The notes under the pieces: generated by a model
Database searches by the model: none
What the model was told of the DNA's origin: nothing
What the model saw: only the letters and a program-made list of their open reading frames with translations
Position numbers and translations under genes: made by a program
Origin: Symsagittifera roscoffensis
Lineage: Eukaryota; Xenacoelomorpha; Acoela; Convolutidae
Direction of reading: 5' to 3'
Assembly (NCBI RefSeq): GCF_963678635.1
Contig: NC_087064.1
Coordinates: 47,601,346-47,665,345, forward strand
Length of the DNA stretch: 64,000 nucleotides
Part shown: one piece after another, positions 11,711 through 23,162 of the stretch
How the letters are laid out: each line of letters opens with the position of its first letter
How positions within the stretch are numbered: the stretch's first letter is position 1

Positions 11711-12571
11711 GCAGTTCTCGAGTTCTCAAGTTGAGCAGAACGGGTATCGTTGAAATTCACATTACATTATAGGAAATAAGTGTAAAATTGGATAAGCGAT
11801 ATCCCCCGGTTTTGAGAAACGTTTTTACTTGAGCAGGCCTGGAGACAAGTCTACGGTTTTCTCTTGAGAGGTTTAGCACCCGGCGCTTAAGGTGATTTTA
11901 GGCTTAAGAAGGGGGGCTAAAAAGGGGGGAGGTTAGAAGGGGGGCTGGTTAAGTTAGAGGTTGGCGGTTGTAAATTGTAAAAAGGGGAGAAATTAGAGGA
12001 ACTAATTGGTCGACATCGTTGATTTAGTTACATTAGTCATTTACACGCGTTGGTCATAGGAAACGGATATCCAAAATTGGAATTAGGTTAAGGTAGGTAC
12101 CCTGGTCGGATCGGTAGGGGGAAACGGACATAGACAGTTTTTGTGATACCCCATAAGATCGCTAGCAGGGGGGAAGGAAACGCGTGGCAATTAGGTACCA
12201 GACATTTTTTTTTTCGACGAAAGGTAGACATTGGTCACCTTTGAAATTTAGGTGGGCTCATTTTTCAGTTTTTATTACTTTTTCTGGCTTGGATTTTTTG
12301 TTGCATTTTGGGGAGGATTTGTGTTTAGTTTTTATACGAACAGGTGATCACAAGATACCTGCGCACAGGTTTTGGTCTCAAGTTGCTTGGAACATTGAAA
12401 TAGAGGTAACTAAAAAGAAATAAGAAAAAAAGGGGGGTCAGCATTTGGCTTTTAAGAAAGGGTTTTTGGGGAAATTTTACTAGAGCTTGAGTGGTGGTAC
12501 AAGGCACAGTGAATCAAGAAGTCCCCATAACGAAAAAGAGAGAAGTCCCACCGCTCAGACACTTGTCAAAC

Positions 12572-12960
12572 AGCCTTGGGACAGTGCCAAAGAAGTCCAG
12601 GGACAGTGTTGGACCAGAACAGTCTTGATACAGTCTTGGGACAGTGGTCTTGGGACAGTGGTCTTGGGACAGTGGTCTTGGGACAGGGTCTTGGGACAGT
12701 GGTCTTGGGACAGTGGTCTTGGGACAGGGTCTTGGGACAGTGGTCTTGGGACAGTGGTCTTGATACAGTCTTGGGACAGTGGTCTTGTGACAGTAGTCTT
12801 GGGACACTAGCCTTGGGACACTGGCCTTGGGACAGTAGTCTTGGGACACTAGCCTTGGGACAGTAGTCTTGGGACACTAGCCTTGGGTCAGGGGTCTTGG
12901 GACACTGACGGAGTACTGGGACATTACCGAACAGTCTTGGGACAGTAAAAGGAAGCCTGG
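12572..12960 (+). repeat. 14-bp minisatellite (CTTGGGACAGTGGT)
   Basis: Roughly two dozen copies of a 14-bp unit, CTTGGGACAGTGGT, with variants such as CTTGGGACACTAGC and CTTGATACAGT. The right end decays into degenerate copies up to about 13010. Long repetitive open frames occur on both strands, but they follow simply from the repeat and are not genes. Confidence 0.93.
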
Positions 12961-13387
12961 GACGGTACGAAGAAGAGTAGGGACGGTAACTGGAAGTCTT
13001 AGGACAGTATAAAAATTGAAGTAAAATTACAACAAGTTGTTTTAAGACAGAATTAAGACAGAACAAGACTAATTGGAACCCGGTACGGTTGGGACCACGA
13101 ATAAAGAAAGTTACTCGAAGATTTTAGATAACTGGAACAAGGTTTTTATCACGTTGTATATTTTCTTTTAAGAATTTGTTTCCACAAAATTTTTTTTTAT
13201 TCTTAGAATAGAATTGTGTATATAATAATATTGTAAATAAGGGAAATTGTAAATAGGAATAATGAAACGGAGTAGGGTACCGGTGCTTGAAAAAAGGTCA
13301 AGTGGATCAAACACGAAATATAACTCGTCGCTGCGTGGAACAACATCAAGGGGCCCAGGCAAAACAAGAAATAACTTTTCAGTTAGC

Positions 13388-14254
13388 ATGGTCAGCACGA
13401 GGAGTGGCACCGAGAGCAAGACGCGAGAAGATGCGAGGGAAAAACAGGTGGAGCCTACAATCGAAATCGACCTAGAGACACCAGACCAGAGCGTAGATGA
13501 ACTGGAGAAAAAGACAACGGAGTCAACTCCAATACCCAATGCAGAAGAACCAAACCCGAAACCCATAGAGTTCTCACCAATAGACGATGTGGAAGATGCA
13601 ATAGGCAACACCGAAGAAACGGTGAAAGAAGACTCTCAAGTAAAAAAGACATCTTTTACAGAAAGGTTGGCGATGATGGTCGGAATAAAAACGAAAGAGA
13701 ACGTGACTGAAGAACCAAAAGCTGAAAGAGCACGAACATTTGGGACAGTGAGCAAGAAGACGACAGAAGCCAATCCGAGAGAGGAACAAACTAAAGCAGA
13801 AGCAACGGCCGAAGAAAGACCAACGGCTGAACATGAAGAGGCTACTCTTGAGCTAGGTGACTTGATGGCAAAACTGAATCAGATCGACAAAAAGCTGAAG
13901 CACAGCGAAGAGGACAGAGAAGTGATAAGAAAAGAATTAAGATACAACAAACACGAGTATCTGGATAGTTATTTTAACCTGGCTAAGGCAACAGACGAGA
14001 GACTCAAGGAGATGACAGATAAGGTAGAAGCCACCAATAAAGAACGAGAAGGGAACATCAAAAAAGATTTGCAACAGTTGAAAAACCGATATGATGATGT
14101 CAACAGCCAAATAGGTAGCCTGGAAAAGAGGCACAATGAGCAAGAATCAGGCCGAAAGTTCATGTGCAATACAGACGAAATTGGATGCAATCTTGAGAAA
14201 TTCTACCTCACAAGAAAGACCGGCAGCGGATCGCACGCAAGGCACCAGAGTTGA
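13388..14254 (+). CDS. gag: Gag-like N-terminal protein with coiled coil
   Basis: The frame opens with an ATG at 13262, but the ATG at 13388 gives MVSTRSG, resembling the starts of many Ty3 Gag proteins, and is preferred. The first ~150 residues are charged and low-complexity (acidic, Thr/Glu-rich). About residues 150-260 form a predicted coiled coil rich in Glu, Lys and Leu (LNQIDKKLKHSEEDRE and onward). No capsid fold or zinc knuckle is in this frame; those lie in the following frame, which overlaps by 119 bases and is +1 relative to this one. Either a +1 frameshift or a single-base indel joins the two. It probably acts in particle assembly. Confidence 0.7.
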   Translation: MVSTRSGTESKTREDAREKQVEPTIEIDLETPDQSVDELEKKTTESTPIPNAEEPNPKPIEFSPIDDVEDAIGNTEETVKEDSQVKKTSFTERLAMMVGIKTKENVTEEPKAERARTFGTVSKKTTEANPREEQTKAEATAEERPTAEHEEATLELGDLMAKLNQIDKKLKHSEEDREVIRKELRYNKHEYLDSYFNLAKATDERLKEMTDKVEATNKEREGNIKKDLQQLKNRYDDVNSQIGSLEKRHNEQESGRKFMCNTDEIGCNLEKFYLTRKTGSGSHARHQS

Positions 14255-17200
14255 CTTTGTGGAACCACAAAGGGGCAAACGGCAATCGACACCGTTGCCC
14301 TTAACCCGGGATACGGTGAGCATAGCACCAACGGCTGATAAAACAATCATGAAAAGTGGGAATTCAAACACAACGAGTGGTCCGGGGGACTCAACAGCTA
14401 GCAGCAACGCAGGTCCGGATGCCATGACGTGGGCAAGCACTTGGGAGATGATGAACAGGACTCTAGAGGCCTTCGCCACGAGGAACACTAACTCGAGCGA
14501 TAGGAGAGACGGAAAATCAAGGAAAACTTTCAAGAAGCCAAAAGAATTCAAAGACGACTCAGATGGATGCATTGACACGTGGGTGGAAGTGATGAGATTA
14601 CATCTAGAACAAGATAACTTAAATGATGAAAGGCAAGCATGCACAGCCATACTCAGTAACCTGGAAGGCACGGCATTGAAATGCGTGGTTGCAAAGAAAG
14701 AAGAAGAACGCGATACCGCGGACAAGATCTTCGAGATATTGCTGAATCGATTCGGGTCAGGCATGAAGGGTCACCAAGCGATGATGCGATTTGAAAAGAG
14801 AAGGCAGAGGGACGACGAGTCAATAGATCGGTTCCTAGATGATCTCGAGAGCTTGAGAAGAAGGAGTGACCCAGAGGAGTCGACAAACAGAAGAAACTTT
14901 AGCATTGCCTCGAAGTTCATTGATGGGGTAAAAAGTGACGACTTAAGGACAATGTTAGCAACATACTACACATTGTCGAAAGACAGCGCACCAACCCCAG
15001 AAGAAATGAGACAGAAATCAAGGGAATACATGCTGATGAAACCCAAGAAATACTCATATACAGAAAACAGGAACACGCAAGGGGGAAGTCAACCCCAGAG
15101 GTCGTCATGGTACAAGCCTAGAGATGACATGGACAAGCGCAGATCATGCGCGAACTGCGGGTCGGCGGATCACCAAGTGGCTGACTGCACAACATACAAA
15201 CAAGGCATGAAGAGTCTAGGATATGCACCAGATGAGGAGGACATGAGCCAGATGGAGGAACACGAGTACTATAGTGGCTTAATCATCAAGATAGGCGCAA
15301 GATGCTTCTTCTGTAACCAGGAGGGGCACTTCAGAATGGATTGTCCCTTGTTCTGGGAAGCATTCAAGGACCAGAGTCACCCCAAACATAAGTTGGCATT
15401 AGCGGCAGTGCAGAATCAGCGGAATAGACAAAACGAGTTTGAATCTAGGAACTTAGGAGCACCAAGCACGGAATTGCCGACGAAAACAGTAAAAGCTGTA
15501 ACACATGTTAATGGTGCGATAGAGTCCGCGGCTGGGAACTCGCTAGAGATAAACTATGAGAAAGCGGCGACGGAAGCAATTGCCAAAGTAAAACAGGATC
15601 TGGCTGCGAAAGAAATAGAGCAACGACTAAAGCTGGAGATCGAAAGACAGAATTTCAACGAAGCATTAACCGGATCGAACCAAACACCAGAGGCTGTACC
15701 GGGCTCAACAAAGACGGGGAATTGTAACACTGTAAAAATGGTGACGGGAAAGCCATTCGGCATATCGAAAATTGGGGCTAGAATAATGTCGATAATCACA
15801 GTGGGCGGCCACGAGGTAACCAGAAACTTGAGCGAACCGAGCGACCAGACGATAATGCACATTGACGTGTACGCAGATTACTTGAGCTGTATAAGCCCAC
15901 AAACGACTTCTAGAGCCTTGAGAGCACTACTCATGAGAGGGGGCAGCAAGTCGGTACGTGTTGATAGCAGATATACTGAAGCTTATGGTCCACACGAGGT
16001 GATGCTAAATATAGATGGGATTAACATCTATACCAAGACGATGATAACATGTGACGAAGACCTAATTGGACAAATCTACGTAGGGAAAGAAGAATTGAAA
16101 GTGAGATCGATTGGACACTGCGCCATGCTTGAAGAAGATGCAATGCACATCGGGACGGAGGCAGATGTGACAGGGCACGTGCTGGATATAAGTGGCAAAA
16201 AGACTCAGTTGCGTGGGTTGCTTGACACGGGAGCAGTCTTGAGCGTCATACCAATCGAAACTTGGGAGAGGATGGGCTTTGACAAAGGTGACTTGATAGA
16301 CTCGAGAATACGGCTGTCGGCTGCAAACAAAGGGGCCCTTCGGGTGCTGGGCAGGACGCCGATAATAGCCCTCAATTTGGGGGAACGTAACCTGTGGATG
16401 AGCTTTATCGTGGTAGAAAACCTAGATGAATCTGACCAATTCATTTTGGGCAGAGACTTCATCAGGAATTTCGACGTAACGATTGATCTAAATAACGCAA
16501 TGTTCAGGATACGGAACCCGGATAGGAGGTACGCAATCAAACCGGTAAATTTAATAATGGCAAATGAAAACAAAGCACCGGTATTCTTGAGTAGGAGGGT
16601 GAGGCTAAAAGCTAATGAAGCGGCAATCGTAAGTTTGAGGATGAAAAATTACAATGAACTAAGTGACAACAAGCAAGTGTGCATAGTTCCGAATCCTAAT
16701 AGTCAAAGTGCTGCTGTTTTAGGAAGATCATTTTCGATAACGAAGAGCGGCCTCTGCGTCAGTGTCTTGTTGATTACCCTTGATATACCGATCACGATAC
16801 AGAGAGGGAGGAAACTGGGATATGCTTTACCGGTTAAAACTCGATATGAAACAATTGAGAACTCAAAACAAAATGAAGTTGTTGATTGTCCCAATCACAG
16901 GGACAAAATTTGTATCTTGAGACGATTGCAGAAAATAAAAGATTCTTCAGGTCTTATTAAATCACTTAAGTCAGAAACGGATGATGGTCTTTCGAGCTGT
17001 TCGAACTTTCCAGAGCGACCCACACTAGATGAAATGCAAAATGAAAAACCGGTCCTGCCGGAGATTGAACATTTGAGGGGCAAACTGAAAGATGAACAGC
17101 TCGAAGCCATCAAGGACGTACTAGAGCGGAACGAGGAAGTTTTTTCGAGGCATAAGGCGGATATCGGGTGTTGTAATTTCGTTGAGCATGAAATAGAACT

Positions 17201-17789
17201 TGAAGAAAACGCGGTACCACACAGGGAGGGGGCGAGGCGCATGACCCCACACAAATCGGACGCGTGTAGAAAAGAGATCGAGACGTTACTAGAGTATGAC
17301 ATGATAGAACCATCCAAGTCACCGTGGGCGTGTGGAGTAGTGATGGCCAAAAAGAAAGGCGACCAGTTGAGGTTTTGTTGTGACTTTCGATACCTGAACT
17401 CCGTCACGGTGAAGGATGCCTATCCCATACCTAGGATTGATGAGAGCCTCTCGAAGTTAGGTGATGCAAAATTTTTTACGACTCTTGATTTAGGCTCGGC
17501 CTTTTGGCAAGTACCACTAAGGAAGCAGGACAGGGACAAGACAGGGTTTGCCTGCGAGTTGGGTCTGTTTCAATGGAAACGGATGCCGTTTGGACTTTGC
17601 AATGCCACAGCCACGTTTCAGCGGTTGATGGCACACGCGCTGATAGGCGTAACGAAGAAGTATGGCAACCTGGTAATGTGCTACGTGGATGACGTGGTAA
17701 TAGCGACGCCAACACTGGAAGACCACATTGAGAGACTAGACGAAGTGTTTGCATGCATGAAGAGGTCGGGGCTAAAGTGTAAACCATGA
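14136..17789 (+). pseudogene. pol: Gag-Pol part 1: capsid-like domain, two zinc knuckles, protease, reverse transcriptase
   Basis: Residues counted from 14136. A retrotransposon-gag (capsid-like) domain spans about 130-300. Two CX2CX4HX4C zinc knuckles follow at about 339-351 and 390-403. The aspartic protease has DTGA at 697-700 and LGRDF at about 771. The Ty3 RT spans about 980-1217, with LDLGSAFWQV and an intact YVDD at 1183-1186. The frame stops at TGA (17787-17789) in the middle of the RT thumb, but sequence continues in the same frame as KCEILKDSIKYLG, so this TGA is a nonsense mutation. It overlaps the upstream Gag frame by 119 bases. Confidence 0.9.
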
Positions 17790-17822
17790 AAGTGCGAGAT
17801 ACTCAAGGACTCAATAAAATAC

Positions 17823-18173
17823 TTGGGCAGGATGGTAGACAAGCACGGCATCAGACCTGATACGGACGCCGTGGAAGCAGTCCTGACCTGGAAATCACCG
17901 AAGACAGAGCACCAGTTGATGAGCTTCCTGGGTTTCGCTAACTATTATAGAGAGTTCATCAAAGGCTATGCAGACAAGGTATACCCGATGCAACAATTAA
18001 TGAGACACAAGGGCAAGAAGTTCACGTGGAACAACGCAGCAGAAGAGTCATTCCAGAGGTTAAAGAAAGAGCTATGTGAGGCACCAGTACTGGGTATGCC
18101 GACTGAGAAAGGGATGTACGTGCTGGACACGGATGCGTCGGTAGTCGCGATTTCTGGGATTCTCCACCAATAA
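17823..18173 (+). pseudogene. pol: Gag-Pol part 2: RT connection and start of RNase H
   Basis: Same frame as part 1 after the TGA at 17787-17789. It contains the RT thumb/connection motif FLGFANYYREFIKGYA and the start of RNase H with DTDASVVAISGIL. It ends at TAA (18171-18173) where Ty3 proteins usually read Glu (HQEQ), so a single GAA-to-TAA change is likely. It is one polyprotein with the neighbouring parts. Confidence 0.88.
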
Positions 18174-18197
18174 CAAGAATGGAATGGGAAGACAGTC

Positions 18198-21100
18198 TTG
18201 AGACCAATAGCGTACGGGAGCAAAGTCCTGAGTGACACGGAAATGAAGTACGGAGCACCGAAAGCTGAGATGTTCGCGGTGGTTACCTTTGTCGAGAAAT
18301 ACAGGGCATACCTGGGCAGTGAGCCATTCAAGTTGCGAGTCGACAACAGAGCACTGAGCTGGCTGAAAACGTACTCAATGGACCAAAGTTACATTGGGAG
18401 GTGGATGGTTCGCCTGGACGGATACAACATGATAATTGAGCATAGAACGCGAGATAAACATCAGAATGCCGACAGCTTGAGTAAGAAGACGGAGTTCTAT
18501 GAGAGACAAGAGCAAAGAGAAGCAGACAGACCTGAAATCAAAGATGGCTTCTCATTCATGAACAAGGAAACGTACGACAGTCTTCCACTCACCAGATGGC
18601 TGGACAAGTCAGGCAAACCGATAGAAGATCATCCTGAATTGCCTAAAGAGCCTCCAGAGAAGACCATCTTGAGGAAGAGCAAGAGGATTCCGATTGAGAT
18701 TATACTCAAGTCGAAGATCGTGAAGGAGACGCTCAAGGCAAAAGGCTATGATCTTAACCAGGTGGAAGCAGGAACTGCACAGATAGATGATGACTTAATG
18801 AGGTTGCTCGAGAAACTATCAGATGATAAGCCCGTGATCCAGGAGAAGGGTCAAGAGAAACCGGAATTCACTATACTTCGGAGAAAAGAGATAGTGAACG
18901 ATACTGACTCATCAAGAGGAAGCGTCACTGACAGCAAAGATGTCGTGCGGTCACTAGTTGACAAAATCCCCGAAGACATTCTGGAGCAGACCAAGGTTAG
19001 GAAAAAGAAAGTGACATTCAAGGAAGATACTGAACACCTGGGACTAGGTCAAGAGTCCGGGGAGTGTTCCAGGTTCACGGAAGAAGGAACCGGAGAAGGA
19101 AAATTGTCCGGGGAGCGTGAAGGATGGGATGAAGACTCGGGTGAGAGCAGCGAAAACCAAGACAGTCTGTGCATGATATTGGCGGAAGAGAAGACAAGGC
19201 ACCACGACAGGGAGTTACAGACGGATCCATCTTCAGGAACATACAACATGGACATGCAGGAGATGCGAGGTGGTGAGGAACTTGAGAAAATTGCGGTCGC
19301 AAGGAAATCATTCAGGGAACTATCATGCAACTCAAACATCAGAACGAATCTGGTGCCAGAAGATGATATGAAAATCGTGAAAAGGATGATATGCGTGAAA
19401 CTGAGTGATGACATCCACAACCCTGGTGAGATGAATGGACAGATCATGGCGCTAAAGGAGCATGTCAAGGCAAGATATAGGCTGTCAGACCTAATAAGAG
19501 CCCAGAAGAATGACAAAATGACAAGTAACCTCTCCAAATGGATCCAGTCGGGGGTCAAGGAGAAGGGGGAACTTGAGGAAGACAGCTACAAGATCTTGAG
19601 CCAGTTCTACAAAGAAAAGAAAGACTTACTTTATCACACAGCTTGCAAGAGGAGAGATGAGGAAAAGATATTACACAAACACAACCTCATCATACTACCA
19701 CAATTGTACCAGACAGAGGTGCTTTTCAGATCACACGACCAGATGGGTCACCAGGGGATAGACAAAGTACAACAAAGGATACTTCACAGATTTGATTGGC
19801 CAGGAATGAGAAAAGCTTGCGAGAGATGGGTGAATGCCTGCCTGGCATGTCTCCAGGTAAAAGACCCAAGGAAGATGAAGTTTCCCCTCAAGTCCGTTGA
19901 GAGCTCGGAGTTCAATGAAGTGGTGCAGATAGACCATCAAAAAATCTGCATGACAGAGTCGGGATACAACCAGATACTGGTTATAATAGATCACTTCACA
20001 AAGTTGGCGGAAGCGGTTCCGTGCCAGACAGCCTCGGCCGAAGAGACATGTGATCATCTGATAACGCATTGGATATCGCGGTATGGTTGTCCAATGACTT
20101 TCCAGTCGGACAACGGCAAAGCTTTTGTGGGGGACTTGACAAAAGAATTGATGAAGAGATCGCACATTGCTCAAGCACACTCGACGACCTATCATCCGCA
20201 GACCAATGGGTTGATAGAGAGACAAAACAGGACACTGGTCAACATGTTAAGGGTGTACTGCTCAAGATACATGACGGACTGGGACAAATACCTGCCACAG
20301 GTAGTAGTAGCCTACAACAGTACACAGCACTCAACTACGGGCATCAATCCTTTCATGATGTTGACGGGCAGGGAGAGAGCAATGCCTCTGACATTCTTTT
20401 ACCCGGAATACGAGGGGAAAAGGACGCCGCCTCAGGCATACGTGAAAGAAGCTATCAAAAGACAACAGGAGTTGAACGAGCTATGCAGGAGGAACACGGC
20501 GCAAGCGCAAATGAGGCAACGCAGGAAATACGACGAAAAAATATTAAGAGCAAAGCCATATGAAGTGGGCCAATACGTGTGGGTCTTCCAAAATGTAATA
20601 CCGCCCAAGGGAACAAAGAAACTACTCAAGAAGTGGAGGGGACCATTCATGATAACGGAGGTTCATCAACAAGGACGGTTCTATCGCTTGAGTACTGGGC
20701 GAGCGGCACATTATGAAAATCTGAAGCCTCACGTCCCGTCCCCAGAGGATTGGTGCATACCGAAGGACATGGAGGGTCTTGAGTACCTGGTGGTAGAGCC
20801 AGCGTGTGAAGTGAATGAGAAAGGTACTCGAGAGAAAAATTATGGTAATGAGAACTTGAGTTTGGACGACAATGAAAAGATAGGAGTGGGGTCTGATGCA
20901 GGATCATTTGTAGAAGAAGACTGGAACGACCCGGAGCAAGACGAGGTGCCGAAGTGGATGGAGCCGGATCGACCAACACCACCGGAAACCAGGACTGGCA
21001 ATCGTAAACGCACCGGCATGAGGTACAACAGGTACGGGGATGACTTCTTGATCGATAAGATACAGCCAGACAATTTGGGCGAGGAATTACTGAAGGCAGG

Positions 21101-22046
21101 CGAACTGGAAGCCGGAGAGGAATGGCAGGTCATTGACGATGGTGGTCATTATCCGCAGGATGATTACTCGACGCCAGAATTAGAAACGGATCTCGAACAG
21201 AGTGAGATAGAGAGGAGGGAGAACACGAACTTGAGGATTCTAGAGTGGATGCGTGATGTCAAAGACGAGAGCCGCGAAGGACAAAGCATTCAGCAAGTCG
21301 ATGTATCAGCAGCAAATTACATGAAGACAGAGGACCCTCTTTTCGGATGGACGGCAACAGACAGGCCACTGGACATTCCTCAGGACAATTCAGACCCGAC
21401 AACATCGACGGGGACGTCGATAAATATTTTTGTCCGGGGAGTGGGGGTAGGACTTACCCACACCGAAAATTTGATGATAAAGAAGCTCAAGGAAGTGAGA
21501 GAAACGAGCGAATTGGAACTGGAGGAAGAAGAGCCAGAGCCTACTATAGGTCGGAATTTCAAAACGAAATTCGAAATACCCAATGAATACTCGGAGAACA
21601 TCATGATAACGGATAGCGACTTCATCCTGTCAAACAGGACCAGCGCGATCTGCATCACGGCGGACATGAGTTTCAAATCAAGATTGGAAGCTGACTTCAA
21701 AAGAGAGTACCAGAATGTAGAGTTTCTGTTCAGACAGAGACCAGGACTGGGAGGGATGGCAGCGCTTCCACCGTCAGTGGCACAAGTCCCGGGCAAATAT
21801 CTGTGCTTCCTAGTAACGAGGGTCAATGACAGGAACACAATCGATCCCGAACACGTGATATTGGCACTAACAAGATTACGAGACTTCATGATTGAAAGAG
21901 GGATAACAGAGGTCTCAATGCCGGTGTATGACCCAAACAGGGGCAAACTGAGCCCAAGGGAATTGTACGCTATCCTACATGTGGTCTTTGCAGAAACTGA
22001 GATAATGGTGTATCTTCATAAGAAGTACTACTTGAGCATCGCCTGA
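18198..22046 (+). pseudogene. pol: Gag-Pol part 3: RNase H, integrase and a long C-terminal extension
   Basis: Continues the same frame. RNase H residues include the AEMFAV glutamate and VDNRAL aspartate. An acidic linker of about 350 residues follows. The integrase has an HHCC zinc domain (SHDQMGHQG to CLACLQ) and a DDE core (VQIDH, QSDNG and LIERQNRT, all catalytic residues present). An integrase C-terminal domain ends near PHVPSPEDW. Beyond it comes an extension of about 430 residues, acidic at first and then globular, ending LYLHKKYYLSI-like (here VYLHKKYYLSIA). The last ~30 residues recur at the end of Pol in the second giant copy (45406-45636), so the extension is a family feature. Confidence 0.9.
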
Positions 22047-22547
22047 GTCGGGTACATGGGGGTATCGAGTCGGGTGTGAGGGAGGAGTCTTGAGTTAGGT
22101 ACTGGGGTGCGGCGCAGGTAAAGGGATCTTAAGATATGATTGGCATGACAATCAAATTTTAAAACGAGTTAACGGTGCTAAAACATAAAATGAATCTGCA
22201 TGCTTTTAAGGAAATTCCAATTGAATTGTTTTAAGTGATATGAGAATGATAAGATTTTAACCATACTGGTGAAAAGGGGGGCCTCTAGGTTAGGAATATG
22301 ACATGTGAAGTTTTAATATGCTTTCTGTTTTCAGATCAAGTTTGAAAAACAAAGTTGAAAATCCAACTATACTCGAAGCGAGAAACAGAAAGGGAAATCT
22401 TGATTGAACTCGCGATAATCCGCACCTACAGCAAGTATTTGCAAGGGAACGTTTCTAGAGAATTCTTGAGTTGGGTAATACTTAAGTCGGTTGGGTAATT
22501 CTTGAGCTGGTTAACACATACCTATATACATCCCGAAGTCACGAAGA
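22047..22547 (+). other. Spacer between Pol and ORF2 with possible splice acceptor and repeats
   Basis: A 500-base untranslated gap. It holds a pyrimidine-rich CTTTCTGTTTTCAG (AG at 22333-22334) that looks like a eukaryotic 3' splice site. Near 22462-22516 there are three imperfect copies of a CTTGAGTTGGGTAAT-like unit. A spliced subgenomic RNA would be one way to express ORF2 and ORF3, as envelope genes are expressed in retroviruses. This is inference. Confidence 0.5.
22320..22334 (+). promoter_or_regulatory. Candidate 3' splice acceptor upstream of ORF2
   Basis: GCTTTCTGTTTTCAG: a run of pyrimidines ending in TTTTCAG, 213 bases before the ORF2 ATG. The matching donor was not located. Confidence 0.35.
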
Positions 22548-23153
22548 ATGGCAGACCGATTCTGGAAATCCATGCCCGCGGCCCTGAAGAAGCCCACTCT
22601 TGATGAGCTGTACAGACGCCTGAGGGACTTGGACTACACCCAAATAGACGAGAGAATGGCGGTGATGCTGAATGCCATCCTCCAGTTGGAGGACCAGGGT
22701 GAGTGCAGGGAGTCTGCAACGGAGGCTGTCTTGATGATCGGGTACACCACCGAGGGTATATCAAACCAAGAACAGACCAGATGGTTGTCTTGGAACGTGG
22801 ATGGAGGAGTAAGGGGCTTTGACTTGGCAAGGAATCCTGGCCTGAGTAACAACACTGAATATGGCGCAGGGGAGTTCCCACTACCGACTAGGCCAACAGC
22901 AAGATCTACAAGCCAGGGCTCGAGTAGGGTGCCGTCGATGACGCGAGCGCAACAGACGACCGAGGCATATCCGGATCTGGGTGTTCTAAAGAAAGAGCTC
23001 GAGAAGGCGCAGAAGGAAAGGAACAAGGCGAACCTCGATCGGGATCAGGCGAAGCTGGATCGGGAGAAGATTCAGCTGGAGAGAGACCAGGCAGTCAACG
23101 AGCGAGATCAGACTCTGAGGTTACTTGAGGTGCTAAAAGTTGAACATCAGTAG
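22548..23153 (+). pseudogene. ORF2 part 1: N-terminal domain and first half of coiled coil
   Basis: The ATG at 22548 starts MADRFWKSMPAALKK. The first ~90 residues form a small domain with the conserved stretch ATEAVLMIGY; the second giant copy has a counterpart (PTEVLLMAAYG) at 44777-45067. A Pro/Ser/Thr-rich linker follows. Residues about 145-200 are a highly charged coiled coil built from RDQAKLDRE-like repeats. The frame stops at TAG (23151-23153), but the coiled coil carries on in the same frame directly after it, so the stop is a nonsense mutation and ORF2 was one protein of about 637 residues. Confidence 0.8.
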
Positions 23154-23162
23154 GAACTAAGG

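Larger units (their letters stand above)
10939..13261 (+). other. Long untranslated leader of the giant element
   Basis: About 2.3 kb between the 5' LTR and gag without a convincing gene. It holds the primer-binding candidate, a 70-bp tandem repeat block (11431-11710), several G-rich patches (11150-11170, 11910-11990) and a 14-bp minisatellite (about 12572-12960). A leader this long would be expected to carry packaging and translation-control signals, but none can be named from sequence alone. Confidence 0.7.

Noticed and set aside
11431-12960. The tandem repeats as a CRISPR-like array
   Set aside because: Units are contiguous without unique spacers and lie in a retroelement leader of an animal genome.
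12487-13066. Several long open frames on both strands with repetitive proteins (WDSGLGTVVLGQ-like and PKTTVPRP-like)
   Set aside because: They are direct translations of the 14-bp minisatellite; a unit not divisible by 3 gives repetitive open frames in all phases.
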